From Paenibacillus baekrokdamisoli (lineage in GTDB: Bacteria > Bacillota > Bacilli > Paenibacillales > Paenibacillaceae), in assembly GCF_003945345.1 (NCBI RefSeq), contig NZ_AP019308.1:558001-622000 (forward strand): a stretch of DNA of 64,000 bases, read 5' to 3'. Made by a program: the position numbers and the translations under genes. The notes under the pieces are model-generated. The model was given only the letters and a program-made list of their open reading frames with translations, was not told where the DNA came from and made no database searches. Below, piece by piece: positions 16,822 to 26,900 of the stretch. Position 1 is the first letter of the stretch; every line of letters starts with the position of its first letter.

Positions 16822-19437
16822 ATGTTGAAAAAGTGGTACGTTCAAAGCCTGCTCTTGTTTGGATTCACAATTGCTTTGCTATTGATTTGCGGCGGGTATG
16901 CGAGCGCGGCTAGCTACTATGTGAATAACCTCTCTGGATCAAATTGCAGCAACAGTTATGCGGGAACGCTCAGTACAAGCGACGGCACGAATGGTCCATG
17001 GTGCAGCTTTACACCTATAAATGCAACGACATTCACCGCAGGTGACCAAATTTTATTGCACAATGGCGCTACATGGACAGGGCAAACGCTAACATTGAAA
17101 GGAAACGGAACAGCGACTAACCCTATCCTGCTGTCATCTTACGGATCGGGAAGTAATCCGATTATCGCTCCAGGTATAACAAATGCAACTACGATTTTAC
17201 TGAATGGGGTAGGCGGCTGGAAGATCACAAATCTTGAATTACAGAATGCTTTCGAAGGCATTCGGCTGCAGTACGATCATGTGACGAATAAAGATTACAT
17301 TTGGATTGAGAATGTAGTCATCCGGCATATGAACAGCAGCTATAACAGCAATCCGTCAGCTTACAGCCACACTTCTGCGGGAATCAGCGTGCGAACTTTA
17401 GCGGATGTGTCTTCTCCTCAAGATTCGGATATCGTGAACGCTCCCTCCAGATTAACAGCGTTGACCCATTTAACGATCAAGTCTGTATCCATGTATGACT
17501 GCGACACAGGAACCTGGTTCGGGATTAAAGCTGACTCTGGCTTCGGCGGTCCTAATGATGCGCAGATGTGGATAAAAAAAATAACGATGCAGGATGTCTC
17601 CATTGACGGCGGCGGAATGTGGGGCTTTGATTTTCACTTTATAGACGGAGGCACCTTCACCAATCTCATAGCTAGAAATGTTGGGACAGTAACGAATCCG
17701 TTCGGATCAGCAGGTATCGTCGTCGCCTACTCCAAAAATGCTGAGTTTATTGGAGGTGAAATCAGCAATGTGGTTCGAAATCCAGCTCAGAACTATGATG
17801 GGTGCGGGTTTGACTTCGAAGGGGTCGGTAAGAATATCTCACTGCGCGATATGAACATTCACGATACAGCCGGAGCGGGAATTTTTCATTTTAATAATGC
17901 AAACACACCTGATGTGGATACGGTCATCAACAATAATGTCATCAGCCATTATGGCAAGAATACGTCCAATACCAGCAACCAAGAAGGAATTACTTTTGCT
18001 GGAGGCAGCGGGATTGTTACGAATAACATTTTTAATAATAGCAAAAGTAGAAGTCAATATGCAGGGACTTATTCTGGATTTACTTTCATTAACAATTCGG
18101 TCAATACGGTAAGCAGCAGCTTTGTACCAGCCGCTCCAGCAGCTCTAGCATCCCCTGCGGGAACAAGTCTAGTATCTGGCCAAACGCTGGGTACACTTCG
18201 CAACGATTATACGGGACAAGTGGGGATGAGATTTACGACAGGCAGCAGCGCTATGACCATTTATGGTCTGGGTAGGCAATTTGTCACTGGTAACTTGAAT
18301 ACCCATACGGTTGCCTTGTATAAGGATAGCGATAAGTCACAAGTTGCGCTTTGCAGTGTGAGTACTTCGACCGGCACTGCGGATGCGTTAGGATATAAAT
18401 ATTGTAAGCTGGCTTCAGCTGTAACTTTATCGGCAAATTCCAGCTATTTCATCGTGACCGCAGAGGACAGCTCAGGCGACCAATGGTATAACGACGACAC
18501 CACCATTTCCCCGAGCGCTGGAACAATCCAGACATCAGGTGTTTATGGGGGTGGAAATTGGTTTAACAGTACAGCCGGGAATCGCAATTATGGTCCTGTC
18601 AATCTTCTCTATGTGCCGACAACTAATCTGGCGCTTGGAGCAACCGCATCCGCTTCTGGAACGGATACTGCAAACGGTTATGCAGCGAGTAAAATAAATG
18701 ACGGTCTTGCCAGCACGGACTTCAATGGATGGGCAAGTGCAAGCCCAGTCATGCCGCAGTGGGTACAATTGGATTGGGGAATGAATAAGACATTTGATAC
18801 GGTCGAGCTGTACACAACAACCGGCTATGAAACGAGAGGTTACCAAATTCAATATTGGAATGGATCCTCCTGGGTCAATTGCTTCGCTGCGGTGACAGGA
18901 AATAACCAAGCCCATAGGTCGCATACGTTTCCAGCGGTTACGGGGTCAAAAATTAGAATATATGTGAACCAAGGGGATGCAGCTTCCAGTTATGCAAGGG
19001 TAAGCGAGCTAGAGGTCTATTTTGCAAATCCTAATTTAGCACCTGGAGCAATCACTTCAGCCTCTGGGACGGATACAGGGAACGGCTACGCGATGAGTAA
19101 AATAAATGACGGTATTGCCAGCACAGACTTCAACGGTTGGGCAAGTGCAAGCACGGTCATGCCGCAGTGGGTACAAATGGATTGGGGAGTGAATAAGACA
19201 TTCAGCCGAGTGGAGCTGTATACGACCAGCGGCTATGAAACGCGAGACTACCAAATCCAGTATTGGAACGGAACCTCTTGGATAGATTGCCTTACCGCGA
19301 TAACGGGTAATACGCTTGCGCATCGAACACATACTTTCACAGCTGTTACAGGATCGAAGCTCAGGGTTTATGTGAACCAAGGGGATGCACTTAGCAGCTT
19401 TGCGAGGGTGAATGAGTTGGAGGTTTATTACAACTAG
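16822..19437 (+). CDS. Secreted right-handed beta-helix protein with two F5/8-type carbohydrate-binding domains
   Basis: An 871 aa exported protein. A Sec signal peptide (residues 1-30, cleavage near 'GYASAA') precedes a parallel beta-helix region (about 35-440) rich in short repeats such as 'NNVISHYGKN' and 'NNIFNNSKS', the fold of pectate lyases and related polysaccharide lyases or hydrolases. A beta-rich module follows (about 445-600). Two tandem discoidin-like (F5/8 type C) domains of about 130 residues are at 601-735 and 736-871. They are nearly identical in protein and DNA, so they arose by recent duplication. Catalytic residues cannot be assigned. It is probably a secreted glycan-degrading enzyme co-regulated with the importer downstream. 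Confidence 0.8.
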   Translation: MLKKWYVQSLLLFGFTIALLLICGGYASAASYYVNNLSGSNCSNSYAGTLSTSDGTNGPWCSFTPINATTFTAGDQILLHNGATWTGQTLTLKGNGTATNPILLSSYGSGSNPIIAPGITNATTILLNGVGGWKITNLELQNAFEGIRLQYDHVTNKDYIWIENVVIRHMNSSYNSNPSAYSHTSAGISVRTLADVSSPQDSDIVNAPSRLTALTHLTIKSVSMYDCDTGTWFGIKADSGFGGPNDAQMWIKKITMQDVSIDGGGMWGFDFHFIDGGTFTNLIARNVGTVTNPFGSAGIVVAYSKNAEFIGGEISNVVRNPAQNYDGCGFDFEGVGKNISLRDMNIHDTAGAGIFHFNNANTPDVDTVINNNVISHYGKNTSNTSNQEGITFAGGSGIVTNNIFNNSKSRSQYAGTYSGFTFINNSVNTVSSSFVPAAPAALASPAGTSLVSGQTLGTLRNDYTGQVGMRFTTGSSAMTIYGLGRQFVTGNLNTHTVALYKDSDKSQVALCSVSTSTGTADALGYKYCKLASAVTLSANSSYFIVTAEDSSGDQWYNDDTTISPSAGTIQTSGVYGGGNWFNSTAGNRNYGPVNLLYVPTTNLALGATASASGTDTANGYAASKINDGLASTDFNGWASASPVMPQWVQLDWGMNKTFDTVELYTTTGYETRGYQIQYWNGSSWVNCFAAVTGNNQAHRSHTFPAVTGSKIRIYVNQGDAASSYARVSELEVYFANPNLAPGAITSASGTDTGNGYAMSKINDGIASTDFNGWASASTVMPQWVQMDWGVNKTFSRVELYTTSGYETRDYQIQYWNGTSWIDCLTAITGNTLAHRTHTFTAVTGSKLRVYVNQGDALSSFARVNELEVYYN

Positions 19438-19517
19438 AGGGAAGAAGCTTGCTTCACCGCCAAGGATGGCTAGAGCCGTCTCTTCTTGTACCGAATCATT
19501 TTGTTTCGTTAAATGGC

Positions 19518-19603
19518 AGTGTAAAATCGGGTAAAAAGACAGGAAGATATGTCAAATACAAAAGGGGTAACTTCTATTAACATAGTAAATGTAAGCGCAC
19601 CAC
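19518..19603 (+). promoter_or_regulatory. Shared control element, copy 2 (upstream of the second ABC operon)
   Basis: Matches the element at 16649-16757 over AGTGTAAAATC, GGGTAAAAA, ACAG, TGTCAAATACAAAA, GTAACTT, ATTAACATA and AAATGTAAGCGC, but with one copy of the 21-bp unit. It ends just before the GGGGAGGTT ribosome site of the binding-protein gene. The remaining gap sequence 19438-19517 shows no gene and no convincing terminator. Confidence 0.65.
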
Positions 19604-19626
19604 AACAAAACGGGGAGGTTATCATT

Positions 19627-20991
19627 TTGAAAAAGAGATTAGGGATCATACTCACAGCAGCATTAATGGTAAGTTTATTAGCAGGCTGCAGTAAAAGTGA
19701 AAATAAGGTTTCGACGGACATTACAACGCCAGAAGGAAACAAAGGTACGAATTCTAGTCCAGTTGAGCCAACAGGCGGGGATAGCGAGGCTTTTACCATA
19801 CGTGCTTCAACTTGGTTCTTTGATGATACAACTACAGCTTACCAAGCTGCGATCGAGAAGAAGTATAAAGAAATGTATCCAAACGCGACGATTCAATGGG
19901 ATGTACTGCTTGGGGAAAAATATTTTGATAAATTAAAAACGGAATTGGCTACGAACTCAGCAGCCGACGTGATCTTCTTCCAAAACTTTGGAGGACAGGA
20001 TCTATTGAATTTATATAACAAAGCAGGCTATTTGACGGATCTAAGCGATCAGCCTTGGGTATCTACTGTAGTTGAAGCTTCGCTTCCTTTCTTAAAAAGC
20101 GAGGATGGCAAAGTGGTGGCAGCTGGTACGACAGTAGGCGGAGAAGGCTTTTGGTACAACAAGAAAATTTTTGCCGATAATGGGTTAACAGCTCCTACAA
20201 ACTGGGATGAATTCATTAAACTGAACGAAGCCTTGAAAGCGAAAACAATCACACCGATAGTAGCAGGGTTTAAGGATCAATGGACGCTCGGAATGACGTT
20301 GACGGATCTCATTCAAACGATTAAATCCTCCAAAAACATCAATTTTGATCGCGATCTTTATGACGGTAAGGAAAAAATCAACGGTCCGGAATATCAAGAA
20401 GCTTTGGATAAATTCGCCGAACTAACTTCTAAGGGCTTCTTCAACAAAAATGCATTGACGATTGATTGGCCGCAAAGCCGGTTGGAATTCGCAGCAGGCA
20501 AAGCTGGGATGATCTATCAAGGGAACTGGCTGCCGGGTATGCTCGATGCTGATTGGAAGGACAAAGGCTTAACTGCTTTTGATGTCGGGTATTTTGCAAT
20601 GCCTGCTGGACCTAAACCGGTATTTTCAATTGGCGCAGGTGACTACATTGCTGTTAATGCAAAAACAAAATATGTGCAGCAATCCAAGGATTTGCTAAGC
20701 GCCATCATTGATGAATCGACCTTATCGATTCGCGCTAACGATTCAGGCTCTGTGCCTATCTACAAAGATATGAAGGTAACCTATACGGTTCCTGCGACGA
20801 ATGATTTCTTGGCACTGTTTCAAAATGGCATAAAGGTACCAGGTTATGCATTAATACCACCATCTGTTGGTGATACGCTTCTGCAGGCAGCCTCAAGATT
20901 GGTTGCTGGAGAGAAATTATCAGGCAAAGAACTGGAAGATGCACAGAAGAATTATGACAAAGACAAAGGCTCACTCATCTTGCCTAAATAA
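19627..20991 (+). CDS. Sugar ABC transporter substrate-binding lipoprotein (family 1), TTG start
   Basis: Binding protein of the second importer, 454 aa. I chose TTG 19627 because GGGGAGGTT ends seven bases before it and the product then begins with a proper lipoprotein signal (KKR, hydrophobic stretch, LLAGC with Cys21). The in-frame ATG 19549 lies inside the shared control element and would add 26 unrelated residues. The mature protein has the family features 'KYKEMYPNATIQWDVL' and 'GKAGMIYQGNWLPG'. It is followed by a stem-loop and two permeases. Expression is probably driven by the YesM/YesN pair through the upstream element. Confidence 0.92.
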   Translation: MKKRLGIILTAALMVSLLAGCSKSENKVSTDITTPEGNKGTNSSPVEPTGGDSEAFTIRASTWFFDDTTTAYQAAIEKKYKEMYPNATIQWDVLLGEKYFDKLKTELATNSAADVIFFQNFGGQDLLNLYNKAGYLTDLSDQPWVSTVVEASLPFLKSEDGKVVAAGTTVGGEGFWYNKKIFADNGLTAPTNWDEFIKLNEALKAKTITPIVAGFKDQWTLGMTLTDLIQTIKSSKNINFDRDLYDGKEKINGPEYQEALDKFAELTSKGFFNKNALTIDWPQSRLEFAAGKAGMIYQGNWLPGMLDADWKDKGLTAFDVGYFAMPAGPKPVFSIGAGDYIAVNAKTKYVQQSKDLLSAIIDESTLSIRANDSGSVPIYKDMKVTYTVPATNDFLALFQNGIKVPGYALIPPSVGDTLLQAASRLVAGEKLSGKELEDAQKNYDKDKGSLILPK

Positions 20992-21021
20992 GGATTGCTA
21001 TTAAATAAGTTAACTATTCAG

Positions 21022-21063
21022 GAGCCAATGGTAGATAAAGCTGATCCTAGCGACCATTGGCTC
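21022..21063 (+). terminator. Intercistronic stem-loop between binding protein and permease
   Basis: A perfect 11-bp inverted repeat (GAGCCAATGGT / ACCATTGGCTC) with a 20-base loop and no T-run. It fits a 3'-end-stabilising or attenuating hairpin that uncouples the binding protein from the permeases. Confidence 0.6.
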
Positions 21064-21085
21064 ATCTACTAAGGTGGGGAGTCAA

Positions 21086-21964
21086 ATGAAACCGAACAGA
21101 AGGCTGTTTTGGTGGGGGGCAGGTTTTCTTATGCCCTCTATGATTATCTTTGCATTGTTTGTCTATTACCCATTTACAAGCAGCTTGTATTATTCGCTAA
21201 CTGATTGGAATGGCATTACCAAGCCCAATTTTGTTGGAATTTCAAATTATAAAGATTTCTTTGAAGATGGTATGGTCATGCACGGTTTAATGAATACCTT
21301 CTATATCACTCTATTCGTCATGATCATATCGAATCCGATATCGCTGATTTTAGCCCTGCTGTTGAACCGACCCTTGAAATCACGAGGCTTTCTCCGCTCA
21401 GCCTTTTATTTACCTTCTATTATTAGTCTAGTCGTCATCTCGATTGTATGGGGCAATATATTGCAATATGAAGGGGTAATGAACACTTTATTGCATCGTT
21501 TTGGTTTGGATACGTGGATACAGGATTGGCTGGGATCCTCGAAGTCAGCCATGCTCAGTATTGTTGCAATTAGTGTGTGGCAGTTCACAGGTTATGGAGC
21601 TGTTATCTATTTGGCAGGTCTACAATCCATTCCAGTTGATATCTATGAAGCCTCCAAAATTGATGGTGCTAGCGGCTGGAGCCTCTTCTCTCGCATAACC
21701 TTTCCTTTGCTTATGCCATCTGTAACGATTTGCACATTTTTAGGATTGGTTGGCGGCTTGAAATTTTTTGATCTGCCCTTTATCTTAACGAATGGCGGTC
21801 CTGGTGATTCAACAACTACGCTTTCTATGGTGATCTTTAAAATTGCCTTTTCTTTTAGCAAATATGGATATGCCACTGCTGCAGGTGTTTTGTTTATGTG
21901 CTTAATCATTATAGTGACAACCATCCAATTGCGAATTACGCGGAAAAGGGAGGTTGAATACTAA
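21086..21964 (+). CDS. Sugar ABC transporter permease (MalF-like)
   Basis: Channel subunit of the second importer, 292 aa with about six membrane segments and EAA loop 'DIYEASKIDGASGWSLFSRI'. The ribosome site AAGGTGGGGA lies 5 bases before ATG 21086; the in-frame GTG at 21074 is part of that site and so is not the start. The stop overlaps the start of the next permease by one base (TAATG), which implies coupled translation. Confidence 0.93.
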   Translation: MKPNRRLFWWGAGFLMPSMIIFALFVYYPFTSSLYYSLTDWNGITKPNFVGISNYKDFFEDGMVMHGLMNTFYITLFVMIISNPISLILALLLNRPLKSRGFLRSAFYLPSIISLVVISIVWGNILQYEGVMNTLLHRFGLDTWIQDWLGSSKSAMLSIVAISVWQFTGYGAVIYLAGLQSIPVDIYEASKIDGASGWSLFSRITFPLLMPSVTICTFLGLVGGLKFFDLPFILTNGGPGDSTTTLSMVIFKIAFSFSKYGYATAAGVLFMCLIIIVTTIQLRITRKREVEY

Positions 21965-22803
21965 TGCAATCGTACACAGGTCTTCGGAAGAATAAGTTGA
22001 ATGCTTTTGTTGAAATTATACTGTTTATCATTTCTTTGATTTTTTTGTATCCGGTTTACTATATGATCGAAGCCAGCGTGAAGCCAGCTAAGGATTTCTA
22101 CACCCCGCTTCAATTACCGACAAGTATTATTTGGGATAATTACACGGCTGTGTTTAATAAGGTCAATGTATGGAACGGATTTATGAACTCCTTACTGATT
22201 TGCGCTGGAACGCTTGCCATCGTGGTCGCGTTTTGTTCGATGGGTGGATATGTAATCTCTAGACTGAATCATCGTTTTTTTAAATTGATATTTTTTATTT
22301 TTCTGTCCGGAATGATCATCCCGCTGCAGACAAGTATGATCCCTCTATTCAAGCTGGCTTTGCTGTTTGATTTAATGAATACGCGAACATTAATGGTCTT
22401 GATCTATACGGCGGGCACCATTCCACTAGCCACGATGCTGTACGTCGGTTACACCAAGAATATTCCGATTGAGTTGGAGGATGCGGCCTTTATCGATGGG
22501 AGCAGCCGTACGCGTATGTTCTGGAGGATAATTTTCCCCTTGCTGCTGCCGGCTACAGGGACATTGGTTGTTATATCTTTATTCGGATTTTGGAACGATT
22601 TTATTACGCCGCTGATCTTCATGCAGGATCAGAACAAAATGACGTTAATTATGCAAATCTATCGCTTTAAAGGTGCGCACTCCGTAGAATATGGGCCGAT
22701 TTTTGCCCTCTGTGCTTTGGCAACGGTACCTTTGGTCATCATTTTTGTTTTTATTCAGAAATATTTGATCAAAGGCATTACAGCAGGTGCGATTAAGGGT
22801 TAG
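21964..22803 (+). CDS. Sugar ABC transporter permease (MalG-like)
   Basis: Second channel subunit, 279 aa. The EAA loop 'ELEDAAFIDGSSRTRMFWRI' and the ending 'KYLIKGITAGAIKG' are typical. GGGAGGTTG lies just before the overlapping start. With its partner it forms the pore of the second importer, and again no ATPase gene is present. Confidence 0.94.
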   Translation: MQSYTGLRKNKLNAFVEIILFIISLIFLYPVYYMIEASVKPAKDFYTPLQLPTSIIWDNYTAVFNKVNVWNGFMNSLLICAGTLAIVVAFCSMGGYVISRLNHRFFKLIFFIFLSGMIIPLQTSMIPLFKLALLFDLMNTRTLMVLIYTAGTIPLATMLYVGYTKNIPIELEDAAFIDGSSRTRMFWRIIFPLLLPATGTLVVISLFGFWNDFITPLIFMQDQNKMTLIMQIYRFKGAHSVEYGPIFALCALATVPLVIIFVFIQKYLIKGITAGAIKG

Positions 22804-22851
22804 AAGTGTAATTTAGAAGCGTAAGATCTATTACAATTCGGAGGTCATGAT

Positions 22852-23940
22852 ATGTCGAGAAAACCCTATGAAATTGCTGCTTATTACTTTCCACAATGGC
22901 ATGCAGACCCGCAAAATGAATTGAAATTTGGCGAAGGGTGGTCGGAATGGATTGGCTTAAGGCAAGCAAAGAAAAGGTTTCCTGGACATGAACAGCCAAA
23001 AACACCGCTGTGGGGGGAGCTCGATGAAGCCGATCCACTTGTATCTGAGATACAGATAAATGCGGCCGCCGATCATGGAATTACGTGCTTTATCTATGAT
23101 TGGTATTGGGATTTGGGCAGCTCCCAGCTAGGCCCCTTTCTACATCGAGCATTAGAGGAAGGTTACTTACAGGCTCCCAATAAAGATCGTCTGGACTTCG
23201 CATTAATGTGGGCGAATCATAATCCAATCAATCGCGAGCGCTTCGAGGCGATGGCGGATTACATTGTAGAGCATTATTTCTCCTATGAACATTACTGGAA
23301 GGTAGAGGGTGGTTTGTACTTTTCCATTTATGAAATGCACACGCTCGTCCAAGGCTTAGGTGGGGTCACTGCAACTAGAGATGCCTTACAAAGCTTTCGC
23401 GATAAAGCTAAAGCAGCAGGATATGGAGAGCTCCATATTAACGCAGTTGAGTGGGGCTTGCAAGATACGCATAAAGCCATTCTAGGCGAGGACTCCAATG
23501 TGTTTATTCAATTGGTTGGGATCGATAGCGTGACTTCCTATGTTTGGTTCCACAATGAAGTGCCTCAAGGATTTCCAGAGATGTCTTACGATGAAGGGGC
23601 TGTGATAGCGAATCGGCTTTGGACGGCTTTTACAGATCAATTCATTGTTCCTTATTATCCTAACGTTACGATGGGCTGGGATCCTAGTCCGCGGACTGAT
23701 CAAGCGAATGACTACATACAGGGGGACTATCCGAATACCTCGATTTATGTAGGTAATACGCCAAGTGCATTCCAGAGATCCTTGGAGCAGGTAAAGGAAT
23801 ATCTGGATCTACAGCAGCTGGAAAAACCCAAGATTGTCACCTTATATGCTTGGAATGAATGGACAGAAGGCGGATATTTGGAACCGGATACAATACATGG
23901 CTATGGTTATCTGGAGGCTATAAAAGCAGTATTTGGTTAG
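22852..23940 (+). CDS. GH99-like / WbsX-type glycoside-active protein (second copy)
   Basis: A 362 aa paralogue of the protein at 11139. It shares the start 'AAYYFPQWHADPQNEL', the strand 'FIYDWYWD', the segment 'SVTSYVWFHNEVP' and the acidic motif 'YAWNEWTEGGYLEPD'. It has no signal peptide and so acts in the cytoplasm. CGGAGG precedes ATG 22852, 48 bases after the permease, so it belongs to the importer operon and probably processes the imported oligosaccharide. GH99 knowledge suggests a mannose-type linkage, but the substrate is not established. Confidence 0.8.
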   Translation: MSRKPYEIAAYYFPQWHADPQNELKFGEGWSEWIGLRQAKKRFPGHEQPKTPLWGELDEADPLVSEIQINAAADHGITCFIYDWYWDLGSSQLGPFLHRALEEGYLQAPNKDRLDFALMWANHNPINRERFEAMADYIVEHYFSYEHYWKVEGGLYFSIYEMHTLVQGLGGVTATRDALQSFRDKAKAAGYGELHINAVEWGLQDTHKAILGEDSNVFIQLVGIDSVTSYVWFHNEVPQGFPEMSYDEGAVIANRLWTAFTDQFIVPYYPNVTMGWDPSPRTDQANDYIQGDYPNTSIYVGNTPSAFQRSLEQVKEYLDLQQLEKPKIVTLYAWNEWTEGGYLEPDTIHGYGYLEAIKAVFG

Positions 23941-23983
23941 GAGCTTTTTTTTGAAATCCATTATATGAGGAGTGAAAAAGTCT

Positions 23984-26900
23984 ATGTTAACGGCTTTTGG
24001 AATGACCACAAGGAATGGTAAAAGGTTGTTCACTTGGTTTCTGGCGGTTACTTTATTACTGTCCGTTATACCAATAAGTAAAGCATCAGCAGATGCTCCA
24101 AAATTATATACTGAGGTGCCTTCAGAGGCTAGGCTTGTCTCACAAGGTGCACCAGTCACGGCGTATAATGGCATGGAAATTCATGATGGCCCTCAAAGTA
24201 ACTTAACAGATGGCGATCTTACTACACTGTCTGGAGGAGCATTGGGATTTGTTGATTTGTATTTGGATCTGGGTCAAAAAATGGGATTGGATTATGTGAA
24301 GATCAATTTCAATCGCCATTGGACAGGGGTTAATACCATCTATGTGTCCGATGACGCCACGAACTGGACGGAAGTCGTCAGTGGAGACGGCAGCCTAGGC
24401 AAATATGAATATTTGCAGAATACGACGATCACCGATATTTTGAAGAATAATATTTTCGGTGCCTTATTACCCTCCAATACATCGGGTAGGTATGTAAGAA
24501 TAAGAGCCCAACAGGATTATGTGAATATTAATGAAATTCAGGTTTATTCACAAGATGCTCCACCTGTAGTGGTTTCTAAACAATATACAGAGGTGCCTTC
24601 AGGAGCAAGGCTTGTCTCACAAGGTGCACCAGTCACGGCGTACAATAATATGGAAATTCATGATGGCCCGCAAAGCAACTTAACAGATGGCGATCTTACT
24701 ACACTGTCTGGAGGAGCATTGGGATTTGTTGATCTATATTTGGACCTGGGTCAAAAACTATCATTTGATTACGTTAAAGTTTTTTTTACTAGACTCTGGA
24801 ACGGAACAAATACCATTTATGTGTCAGACGATGCCCAAAATTGGACGGAAGTAATCACTGGAAATGGCAGCATAGGGAAATATGAATATTTAAAAGATAC
24901 TACTGCCACAGATGCAATTAATCAAACTAATATTTTGGGTGCATTATTACCAGCCCATACAGCAGGCAGATATGTAAGGTTAAGAGCGCAGCAGGATTAT
25001 GTGAATATGTATGAAATCCAAGTGTATTCCTCACAGTCTGTGCCTTTAGAGCATTTGAAAGTAGAAGGTTCATCCACGATGAGCGTTGTACAAGGTTTCT
25101 CGATGCAAATGAATGTTAAAGCACAACCGGAGCTGGCGTCAGATAAAAGCGTTACATGGAGCGTTGTGCCAAAAGCAGGTTCAACAGGTGTAGCTTCGAT
25201 AGACGCTGCTACTGGCCTTTTAACAGCAATAACAGCAGGGATCGTAACCGTTAAAGCGACCGCAAACGATGGCTCCGGGATTATGGATTCAGCGGATGTT
25301 AGTATTAACCCTTCCGTTGAACAGTGGAGAGAAATGGAGTTTTCATTAGTAAGCTCCAAAACCTACAACAATCCATTTATGGATGTGGATGTGACGGCTA
25401 GTTTTACGGGTCCGAATGGTGAAATTCTGACACGTCCCGCATTCTGGGATGGTGGGGAAACGTGGAAGGTTAGGTTCTCACCAACTACTGTAGGGGAATG
25501 GTCGGTTACTACCCAAGCTACCGATTCCACAGATACAGGCCTTAACAGCAGCACGCCAATCTCCTTCAATAGTGTTGAATACAAAGGAACGTTGGATATC
25601 TATAAGCGAGGTTTTCTTAAAATAAGCGATACGAAGCGTTATTTCTCTTATAATGACGGAACTCCGTTCTTTTACTTGGGTGATACGCATTGGTTCATGC
25701 CATCCGAGGACTTTGATGCTTCAAACGTTGACGGGATTGATTCACAATTCAAATATGCCGCGGATCATCGAGTAAGCCAAGGCTATACGGTTTATCAGTC
25801 AGAACCGCTTTATACAAATGGTAATTACCTTGATGTTTCACATGGAATTGTGCCCACACATCTAGCAAGGCTTCAGGATATGGATCGGAAATTTCAATAT
25901 ATTGCGGATGCTGGACTTGTTCATGCTAATGCCGCTCTAACCTTTAGATCTTTATTGAATGTGACAGATCCTATTACAATAGAAAAATTAGGAAAATATT
26001 GGCAAGCTAGATTTGGAGCTTTCCCTGTCTTGTGGACGACTGCACAAGAGGTCGACCCGGGCAATGATGTTAATCCGTATTGGCATATGGTTGCGAAAGC
26101 GATCTATGATAGCGATGCTTATCATCGCCCATTAACAGCTCACATGGAAGGCGGCGATGCGCTTCATTCAGGTTGGGGAGATAAGTATTATCATTCTTGG
26201 TTTGCTGTGCAGCCCTCCAATTTGCAAAAAGATGGCTATCAAACCTTTTGGGATTATGCTATAAAGCAGCCATATGTTGCCTATGAAACAGGCTACGAAT
26301 TTAACCGGACTACAACTGATGTGGCACGTTCTACTCCTTATCGAGCATTCTCCAATGGTGCTTTTGGATTTGGTTACGGCGTACAGGGAGTATGGGCATT
26401 AAGTGATTCGCCGGATAATTGGTTTCCTTATGGTCCGTATTATCGATGGTTTGATGGATTGAATGCATTAGGCGGCTTTCAGATGACGTATTTCAAAAAC
26501 TTCTATGAAAGCTTGCAGTGGTGGAATCTCACGCCAACCTTCCGTGACACAACGTACGCTGACTTTACAGGGAAGGATCTTTCTTACCTGCTGATTGATG
26601 GGAACAAGACCTATATTGCTTATTTTGCTGAGACGAATAAAACAACAGGTACCCTTAAACAAATGGAAAACACCGTATATAAAGCAGAGTGGTACAACAC
26701 AAGAACGGGTCAGTACACACTTATATCGGATCAAGTAACACCTGTTAACGGACAGTGGGTTATTCCGCAAAAACCCGATAACTTGGACTGGATCCTATTG
26801 GTGACTTCAAGCCAGTCAGCGCTTTCGCCAAAGCTTGTCGTATCCAGTGCAAACCAAGCAACGACGATTAATACGCAGCATGCAACGCTGCAGATGTCAG

